Below are positions 14,801 to 19,378 of a stretch of DNA of 19,378 nucleotides, one piece after another (positions within the stretch are counted from its first letter, which is position 1; each line of letters starts with the position of its first letter). A model generated the notes under the pieces. That model had not been told where the DNA came from, did not search any database, and saw only the letters and a list, made by a program, of their open reading frames with translations. This DNA comes from an uncultured bacterium (lineage in GTDB: Bacteria; Planctomycetota; UBA1135; GCA-002686595): NCBI GenBank assembly GCA_902826945.1, contig CADEGS010000062.1, positions 1 through 19,378 on the forward strand. Reading direction: 5' to 3'. The translations under genes were made by a program, and so were the position numbers.

Positions 14801-15267
14801 ATGGCCGAGCCGCCGACCCCCGCCCCCGGCGGCCCGCGCAGGAGCTCCTGCCGCTCGTGTACGACGAGCTGCGGCGCCTGGCGCGCGCGCGCATGGCGGA
14901 CGAGGCGCCCGGGCTGACGCTGCAGGCGACCAGCCTCGTGCACGAGGCCTACCTGCGGATCGCGGCCGAGGGCGAGCCCGTGTGGAGGGACCGCCGGCAC
15001 TTCTTCGGCGCCGCGGCGCGCGCGATGCGTCACTGGGCGCTGGCCACGGCGATGGTGCGCGTCGGGCGCACGCTGGTCGAGGAAGAGCTCCTGGCGGAGG
15101 CCGAGCCGCTGCTGCTCGCCGCGCACCGCTCGCTCGAGCTGCAGTTCGGCGCGGAGAGCTCGGACGCGCTGGCCGCTGGCGATCTCCTGGCCGAGCTCTA
15201 CGCGCGCTGGGGTCGCACCGAGGACGCGCGCGCGTACGCGCGCCGCGCGGCGCCCGCCGCGCGCTGA
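14801..15267 (+). pseudogene. Remnant fusing an ECF sigma factor N-terminus to a TPR kinase tail
   Basis: A Shine-Dalgarno-like GGGGAGG (14786-14792) sits eight bases before ATG 14801. That ATG reads [12 protein letters not shown] and then leaves frame. The homologous reading continues one frame over as [20 protein letters not shown], then [16 protein letters not shown] and [13 protein letters not shown]. This is the N-terminus of a TIGR02999-type ECF sigma factor (region 2). After about 15030 the sequence becomes [39 protein letters not shown] and [19 protein letters not shown]. This is the TPR tail typical of the Ser/Thr kinases encoded just downstream of such sigma factors. Sigma region 4 and the whole kinase domain are missing. 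A single deletion plus a one-base frameshift explains this. A short product from GTG 14857 (136 residues) could still be made. Confidence 0.65.
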
Positions 15268-15290
15268 GCGCCGTTCGCGGCGCATCACGG

Positions 15291-15320
15291 TTGCGCGGCG
15301 ATCCGGATCGAGCCGACAAT
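15291..15320 (+). promoter_or_regulatory. Candidate promoter for the 15351 gene
   Basis: TTGCGC (15291-15296) and GACAAT (15315-15320) are separated by 18 bases, resembling a sigma-70 -35/-10 pair. The box is 30 bases upstream of the GTG at 15351, in the 83-base gap after the sigma/kinase remnant. The support is sequence similarity and position only. Confidence 0.35.
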
Positions 15321-15350
15321 CCCGACGACCCCGATCCAGAGCCAGTCCCC

Positions 15351-15893
15351 GTGGAACCACCCGAGATCGTGCTCAGCGTTGCCGCGGCCGCGTTGCGCGC
15401 GCCCGCCGAGCACCTCGCGGCGTACCCGCGCGACCAGGGCTTCTTCTCCGGCTGGCGCTTCTGGTGGGTGGACGACGATTGCTCGCCGCCGAGCGGGGTC
15501 CACGTCGCGGAGCGCGAAGGGCGGGCCGTCGTCGTCCGCCTGGACGAGGGGCTCGGCCCTCTCGTGGACGAAGAGCCGGTCGTCCTCGCCGACGCCGCCG
15601 CGGCGGTGGCCTACGCCCGATGGTTCGTCGAGGTGACCTCGCGGCCCACCGTCGTCATCGATCACCTCGGCGAGATCGTCGGCCCGATCGAGCGGGCGAT
15701 CGCCGGCGTCGAGGCTCCCGTCTCTCCTCCCGTCGCGGCGCGGGACGGTGCCGGCGGGTGGACGGTGACGCTGTTCCTCCACGAGCTCGACTGGCTCGAG
15801 CGGGGCCTGCTCCGCATCGCGCCCGACGGGAGGGCAACGATCGAGAGGGAGCGGATCGGCGAGGGGCTGTCGATCTTCGCCGCGTGGGAATGA
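15351..15893 (+). CDS. Hypothetical soluble protein
   Basis: A 180-residue acidic protein that I do not recognise. No signal peptide or membrane segment is visible. The N-terminal half contains an aromatic-rich motif GFFSGWRFWWVDDDCSPPSG followed by alternating hydrophobic strands (VVVRLDEGLGPL, EEPVVLADAAAAVAYARWFV). The C-terminal half looks beta-rich (GGWTVTLFLHELDWLERGLL, then RIAPDGRATIERERI), a pattern common in small alpha+beta cystatin-like domains, but this is only an impression. The GTG at 15351 is chosen because upstream in-frame sequence is Asp/Pro-rich low complexity and lies on the candidate promoter. It converges with the next gene, the stops 29 bases apart. Codon periodicity and absence of stops support a real gene. 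Confidence 0.55.
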   Translation: MEPPEIVLSVAAAALRAPAEHLAAYPRDQGFFSGWRFWWVDDDCSPPSGVHVAEREGRAVVVRLDEGLGPLVDEEPVVLADAAAAVAYARWFVEVTSRPTVVIDHLGEIVGPIERAIAGVEAPVSPPVAARDGAGGWTVTLFLHELDWLERGLLRIAPDGRATIERERIGEGLSIFAAWE

Positions 15894-15922
15894 GCCGCGA
15901 ACGCCTCTTCTGCGCGATCGCC

Positions 15923-16411
15923 CTACCGTCGCGGCGGTACGCCCGGAAGCTCGCCGGGGTCGGCGTCCCTGCGCGCGTCGAGCGCCGGCCACAGGATCGC
16001 GTCGAGCTTCGTGCGGTTCTCGGCGCCCGCCAGCTCGAAGCCGATCTCGACCGTGGGTCCTGGACCGTGCTCGAAGAGATACCGGGTCACGTCGGCGCCC
16101 GCCGGAGGCTCCGTCCAGCCCCCGATGTCGTACAGGCGCACGGCCCTCCGACCGCGGTCGCCGTCGATGCTCAGACGGAGCGGCGTGAGCACGACGTGGC
16201 GGTCCGGCCGGCCCCTCGCACGCTGGACGACCAGCGCGAGCACCGGCTCGTCGTCGCGCAGCGCGTGCGCGGCGCGGACCTCGGCTCGCCGCGCTTCGTC
16301 GAGCTCCTCTCCCGCGAGCACGCCGTGGGCCTGCGGCGGACGTCCGAGGTCGGGGAACGCGAGCCGCCGGACGACCCACAGCACGAAGAGCGCGACCGCG
16401 ACGTGGATCAT
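15923..16411 (-). CDS. Single-pass membrane protein with a PH-like domain
   Basis: A 162-residue protein. One hydrophobic segment lies at the N-terminus (IHVAVALFVLWVVRRLAF), then a charged linker. A C-terminal domain follows with the bacterial PH-like pattern 'h-V-L-T-x-x-R-L-x-h...V-R-L-Y-D-I': RHVVLTPLRLSIDGDRGRRA, then VRLYDIGGWTE and TVEIGFELAGAENRTKLDAI. Such domains often bind membranes or partner proteins. The start is taken as ATG 16411. An in-frame TTG at 16426 has a GAGGGG Shine-Dalgarno-like stretch eight bases upstream and may be the true start. It is divergent from the three-pass membrane protein, with a 41-base gap, so the two may share control. Specific function unknown. Confidence 0.55.
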   Translation of the reverse strand: MIHVAVALFVLWVVRRLAFPDLGRPPQAHGVLAGEELDEARRAEVRAAHALRDDEPVLALVVQRARGRPDRHVVLTPLRLSIDGDRGRRAVRLYDIGGWTEPPAGADVTRYLFEHGPGPTVEIGFELAGAENRTKLDAILWPALDARRDADPGELPGVPPRR

Positions 16412-16452
16412 CCAGCCGGAGAGCAACGCTTCAGCCCCTCTGGACCGTGACC

Positions 16453-17061
16453 ATGCAGGAGATGCCTCGGCTCTTCGACTATAGGCCGGTCCGCCTCGGC
16501 GTGCCGCCGTGGTGGCTGACGCTCGCGGTGCTCGTGCTCGGGGCCGCCGTCGGCGCGAAGGCCGCGCTCGAGCTCGATTACGGCCTGGGCGCGGCATGGC
16601 TGATCTCGCTCGGCGTGCTCGGTGCGGGAGCGTCGCTCGGGTACTGGATCGATCCCGGGAGGACGACCGACGCGGCGCGCGACCAGGACCCGCGAGCGTC
16701 GTCCGTCCTGTGGGTCAGGCTCTGCCTGCTCTTCGTGGTGATCCAGCTCCCGGCGGTCACCTGGCGGCTCCTGAACGGCGACCCGGAGGTCCGCGGCGCG
16801 AAGGCCTACCTGGCCGCGCACGCCCCTGCGCTCGTCGCGGGCCTCGCGGAGCTGCCGCCGCGCGAGCGGAAGGCAGGCATCGCCCTGCCCGTGCCGACGG
16901 CGGACGCGCCGCTGCTGCTGTCCGCTCGGCAGGTCCGCGTCGGGGAGGAAGCGGGCCGTGCCTGGATCGAGTTCGAGCGCTCGTTCTCGGGCCGCAGGGA
17001 GGTGTACCGGTACGACGTCGGGCGGGGCCTCTGGTCGGTCTCGCGCGAGAGGAGCGAGTAG
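16453..17061 (+). CDS. Hypothetical three-pass membrane protein
   Basis: A 202-residue protein of unknown function. Three hydrophobic segments are visible at about residues 20-38 (WWLTLAVLVLGAAVGAKAAL), 46-66 (AAWLISLGVLGAGASLGYWI) and 84-103 (VLWVRLCLLFVVIQLPAVTW). A soluble domain of about 95 residues follows with beta-strand-like stretches (KAGIALPVPTADAPLLLSAR, AWIEFERSFSGRREVYRYDV). No catalytic motif is recognised. GTG 16447 and ATG 16462 are alternative in-frame starts. It converges with the response regulator gene (32-base gap) and is divergent from the PH-like protein gene, with which it may form a small membrane module. Confidence 0.55.
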   Translation: MQEMPRLFDYRPVRLGVPPWWLTLAVLVLGAAVGAKAALELDYGLGAAWLISLGVLGAGASLGYWIDPGRTTDAARDQDPRASSVLWVRLCLLFVVIQLPAVTWRLLNGDPEVRGAKAYLAAHAPALVAGLAELPPRERKAGIALPVPTADAPLLLSARQVRVGEEAGRAWIEFERSFSGRREVYRYDVGRGLWSVSRERSE

Positions 17062-17075
17062 GGACACGCGGTCGC

Positions 17076-17095
17076 GAGCGCCGCGCGCGGCGCTC
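17076..17095. terminator. 20-base perfect palindrome between convergent genes
   Basis: GAGCGCCGCG is followed directly by its complement CGCGGCGCTC. It ends within the stop codon of the response regulator gene (minus) and begins 14 bases after the stop at 17061 (plus). It could fold in RNA from either strand and serve as a bidirectional terminator. There is no T-run, and a loop of at least three bases would have to open at the centre. Confidence 0.35.
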
Positions 17096-19040
17096 ACATC
17101 GCCGCCTGCTCGCGCGTCCAGACGATGTTGTGGCGCGCGAGCTTCCGGTAGAAGGTGCTCTTGCCCATCTTCAGGATGCGCGCCGCCTTGCGCTTGTCGC
17201 CGCCGGTCTCGCGCAGCGCGCGCACGAGGTACATGCGCTCGTAGGCGGCGGGATCGAGCGGGATCTCCTGGCCGGAATCGGACGGCGCGGGGACAGGCCT
17301 GCCCGGGATGTACCTCGGGAGCGCGGCGCCGGGCTCGACTCCGGCCGGCGCCGGCGGCGGCCCCTCGCCGCCGGCCGTCAGGCGCCGGAAGAGATCGACC
17401 AGGGTCGGAGGGAGGTCGGTGACCTCGATGCGCTCGCTCACCGCCACCGCGCAGGCGGACTCGACGCAGTTCTCGAGCTCGCGGTCGTTGCCCGGCCACT
17501 CGTAACGCGCCAGCACCCACAGCACCTCCTGGGAGAAGTCGAGCTCCGGCGTGAGCGTGCCGTGGTGCTGCAGGTGCAAGCGCGCCTGCAGCAGCACGTC
17601 GTCGCGGCGCTCGCGCAGCGGCGGGATGCGCAGCTCGGAGCGGTTCAGGAGGTAGAACAGGTCGGGGTTGAAGGAGCCCGCCTCGACGCGCGCCTCCAGG
17701 TCCACCGTGCTCGAGGTGACCACGCGCACGTTGACGCGCTGGGGCACGCTCGAGCCGATGCGGTAGACGCGCCCGCTCTCGAGCACCTCGATGAGCTTGC
17801 CCTGCAGCCCGGCCGGCAGCGCCTCGATCGAGGTCAGCAGCACCGTCCCGTTGTCGGCCTGCTCGAACACGCCCGGACGGTCGGCGATCGCCTCGGGGAA
17901 GGTGCCCTTCTCGAAGCCGAACAGCTCGCGCTCGAGCAGCTCGGGGTCGAGCGCGCAGCAGTTGACCGGGATGAAGACGCCGGAGCGCGGCCCGCCGAAG
18001 TGCAGCGCGCGCGCCACCCACTCCTGGCCGGTGCCGACCTCGCCTCGGACGAGCACCGGCGCGTCGGCCAGGGCCAGCTTGGAGAGCCGCGCGCGCAGCT
18101 CGCGCGCCGGCGCGCTGTCGCCGGGGTAGGCCGAGGGGTGGAAGGTGCGCCGCGCGGCCTCGAGCAGCGGACCCAGCTCGCGGCGCGGCAGGCCTTGCTC
18201 CTCCATGCGCAGCATCTCCGCCGCCACGCGCCGTCGGCCGGCGTCGAGCAGGAGCAGCACCTTGTACGGGCGGTCGTTCGCGCCGGCGCGAGGCACGAGC
18301 GGGATGACCGAGGCGCTGAGCGAGCGGTGCCCCAGGTCGAAGCGGTAGCCCTCGCGCGGCTCGGTGCGCGCGTCGCGCACGAAGGCCTCCAGGCCCGTCC
18401 CGCGCGCCAGGGTGCCGACGCTCTTGTCGAGGATGTCGTTGCCGAGGATGTCGCGCGCGCCGCGGTCGGCGAAGCGCGCGTGGCCCTCGCCGTCCACCAG
18501 GATCGTGCCGTCGGGGCGGCCGGCCGCGAGCTCGCGGAACACCAGGCCGCGGCTCGAGTTGACCTCGCGCAGCGCCGACTCGAGGTCGCTGCCGCGCTGG
18601 CGCTCCTCGTGCAGGCGGCGGTTCTGCTGCTCCAGCAGCCGGTTCTGGAGGCTCAGGTCGTCCTGCAGCGACTTGATGCGCAGCATGGCGCGCACGACGT
18701 CCTCCATCAGGGTCAGGTCGCCCTTGACGAGGAACGACTCGCAGCCCGCCTCGTAGCCGCGGTGCAGGTCCTCCTGGCTCTTGACCTGGCCGCTGATCAG
18801 GACCACCGGGATGCCGACCAGCTGCGGGGTCTTCTTGAGCCGGCGGCAGACCTCGAAGCCGTCGATGCCCGAGCCGAGCCCGATGTCGACCAGGTGCAGG
18901 TCGTAGCGCCGCTCGCGCGCCCGCAGGATGCCGCGTGCGCCCGTGGACTCCACGTCCACCTCGTGGCCCAGGTCGCGCAGCCTGTTCTGGAGCAGGTTCT
19001 GCGTGCTGGTCTCGTCTTCGATCAGGAGGATGCGGCTCAT
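17094..19040 (-). CDS. NtrC-architecture response regulator with inactivated AAA+ domain
   Basis: A 648-residue protein with four parts. The receiver (1-122) has Asp9, Glu10, phosphoacceptor Asp52, Ser83 and Lys106 intact. A coiled-coil/PAS-like middle spans about 124-270. The AAA+ domain of sigma-54 activators spans about 300-545, and a Fis-type helix-turn-helix ends it (LVRALRETGGDKRKAARILK followed by MGKSTFYRKLARHNI). The AAA+ fold is clearly homologous (NCCALDPELLERELFGFEKG, LRIPPLRERRDDV, YEWPGNDRELENC), but key residues are changed. Walker A Lys is Gln339 (GEVGTGQE), GAFTGA is GTFPEA (379-384), Walker B Asp-Glu is Thr403-Ser404 (GTVLLTSIE), sensor I Asn is Ser, and both Arg-finger positions are Asn458 and Leu464. 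The start ATG 19040 has GGAGG five bases upstream, the best Shine-Dalgarno in the window. It probably binds DNA but cannot drive sigma-54 by ATP hydrolysis. Confidence 0.88.
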   Translation of the reverse strand: MSRILLIEDETSTQNLLQNRLRDLGHEVDVESTGARGILRARERRYDLHLVDIGLGSGIDGFEVCRRLKKTPQLVGIPVVLISGQVKSQEDLHRGYEAGCESFLVKGDLTLMEDVVRAMLRIKSLQDDLSLQNRLLEQQNRRLHEERQRGSDLESALREVNSSRGLVFRELAAGRPDGTILVDGEGHARFADRGARDILGNDILDKSVGTLARGTGLEAFVRDARTEPREGYRFDLGHRSLSASVIPLVPRAGANDRPYKVLLLLDAGRRRVAAEMLRMEEQGLPRRELGPLLEAARRTFHPSAYPGDSAPARELRARLSKLALADAPVLVRGEVGTGQEWVARALHFGGPRSGVFIPVNCCALDPELLERELFGFEKGTFPEAIADRPGVFEQADNGTVLLTSIEALPAGLQGKLIEVLESGRVYRIGSSVPQRVNVRVVTSSTVDLEARVEAGSFNPDLFYLLNRSELRIPPLRERRDDVLLQARLHLQHHGTLTPELDFSQEVLWVLARYEWPGNDRELENCVESACAVAVSERIEVTDLPPTLVDLFRRLTAGGEGPPPAPAGVEPGAALPRYIPGRPVPAPSDSGQEIPLDPAAYERMYLVRALRETGGDKRKAARILKMGKSTFYRKLARHNIVWTREQAAM

Positions 19041-19127
19041 GAAAGCCTCCGGCGGGAAGAGGGGGGCTGCACGGGCTGGTCATCGGCCAGGGTAAGGAGG
19101 AGCCACCGTTCCCCCGGGCCCCGCAGG

Positions 19128-19158
19128 TTCCAATGGTGGGAATTTCCCATATTTGGGA
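19128..19158. promoter_or_regulatory. Array of four alternating half-sites (candidate operator)
   Basis: Half-sites TTCCA (19128), TGGGA (19137), TCCCA (19145) and TGGGA (19154) alternate in orientation at steps of 9, 8 and 9 bases. TGGGA-ATT-TCCCA and TCCCA-TATT-TGGGA are both perfect inverted repeats sharing the central half-site. The stretch is the most A/T-rich in the window and lies about 90-120 bases upstream of the response regulator start and about 140 upstream of the 19295 start. It looks like a site for a dimeric or oligomeric regulator; the adjacent Fis-HTH protein is the natural candidate (inference). Confidence 0.5.
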
Positions 19159-19280
19159 CACAACGCCACCGCCGAGGCAAGCGCCAGGGCCGCACGGCCG
19201 CAGGGACCTTCCCCGCAGGCTCGCTCCCCTGCCGGGTCGAAGGAGGGACGGCGCCCGCCCCCTCTCCCCCTCTCCGCCCC

Positions 19281-19286
19281 TATCCT
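19281..19286 (+). promoter_or_regulatory. TATCCT -10-like box before the right-edge gene
   Basis: TATCCT ends eight bases before the ATG at 19295 in a C-rich stretch. The placement relative to the start codon resembles that at 8152. No -35 is evident. If active, the transcript would be leaderless or nearly so. Confidence 0.25.
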
Positions 19287-19294
19287 CCGCCCGC

Positions 19295-19378
19295 ATGCGC
19301 TCCGCGCCCGCCCCCCAGGCCGGCCCCCAGGCCGCCCCCCCGGAGGGGGCACTCGGGGGCCTCCTCAAGCACTCGGCG
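19295..19378 (+). CDS. Start of a possible polysaccharide flippase (cut by window edge)
   Basis: The ATG at 19295 opens a frame of 28 codons to the window end. A Pro/Ala/Gln-rich start leads to EGALGGLLKHSA. The final residues resemble the opening of Wzx-type oligosaccharide flippases, which often begin 'LLKHSAIYGLGNVL...' just before the first membrane segment. The fragment is too short for a firm family call. It is divergent from the response regulator, so both could be controlled from the half-site array at 19128-19158. A surface polysaccharide locus to the right would fit the GT-C and SGNH genes in this window. Confidence 0.3.
   Translation, partial: MRSAPAPQAGPQAAPPEGALGGLLKHSA

Noticed and set aside
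19041..19160. Sigma-54 -24/-12 promoter upstream of the response regulator
   Set aside because: No TGGCAC-N5-TTGC-like match on either strand; the closest, TGGCG followed by TTGTG, lacks the downstream GC box.
16408..19368. Open frame of 986 codons on the minus strand over the response regulator
   Set aside because: It is another frame of the same strand as the real regulator gene, lacks family motifs and runs across intergenic DNA.

Overview
The window is extremely GC-rich (by eye about three quarters G+C) with very tight gene packing: four-base ATGA/GTGA/TTGA overlaps are common, and GTG and TTG starts are frequent. The best guess is a high-GC member of the Planctomycetota. Three things point there: a remnant of an ECF sigma factor of the Planctomycetes-expanded type (TIGR02999-like) joined to the tail of a TPR-type protein kinase, a carboxypeptidase-regulatory-like repeat protein, and the housekeeping gene order. 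No rRNA, tRNA, CRISPR array, IS element or phage gene was recognised, and no non-coding stretch exceeds about 260 bases.

Left third (1-6476, all minus strand): a housekeeping operon read right to left. From its promoter near 6450-6476 it runs DAHP synthase, tpiA, secG, yicC, gmk, coaC and coaB. After a 201-base gap comes the N-terminal part of ftsK, which leaves the window at base 1. Shikimate entry, glycolysis, secretion, nucleotide and CoA synthesis and chromosome partition are therefore lined up together. CoaBC is split into two overlapping genes, and no rpoZ lies between gmk and coaC.

Middle (6535-10551, plus strand): an HD-domain nucleotidase-like gene overlaps a membrane-anchored protein with carboxypeptidase-regulatory-like repeats. 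A cysteine desulfurase and a ThiI lacking the rhodanese domain follow. The last two form a sulfur donor/acceptor pair for tRNA 4-thiouridine.

Right half (10563-19378): accessory and signalling genes. A degenerate histidine-kinase/receiver protein overlaps a membrane-anchored SGNH hydrolase, and both diverge from a large GT-C-like membrane glycosyltransferase; a cell-surface glycan role is plausible. Next is the wreck of a sigma-factor/kinase pair, then three orphan genes (one soluble, one with a PH-like domain, one three-pass membrane protein). A response regulator with NtrC architecture follows, in which essentially every ATPase and sigma-54-contact residue is replaced while the receiver and Fis-type HTH look intact. 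Upstream of it lies an array of alternating TGGGA/TCCCA half-sites. The right edge holds the first 28 codons of what may be a polysaccharide flippase.

The strongest leads are the catalytically dead NtrC-like regulator with its candidate operator, the sigma/kinase deletion scar, and the second degenerate signalling protein (11723-12742).
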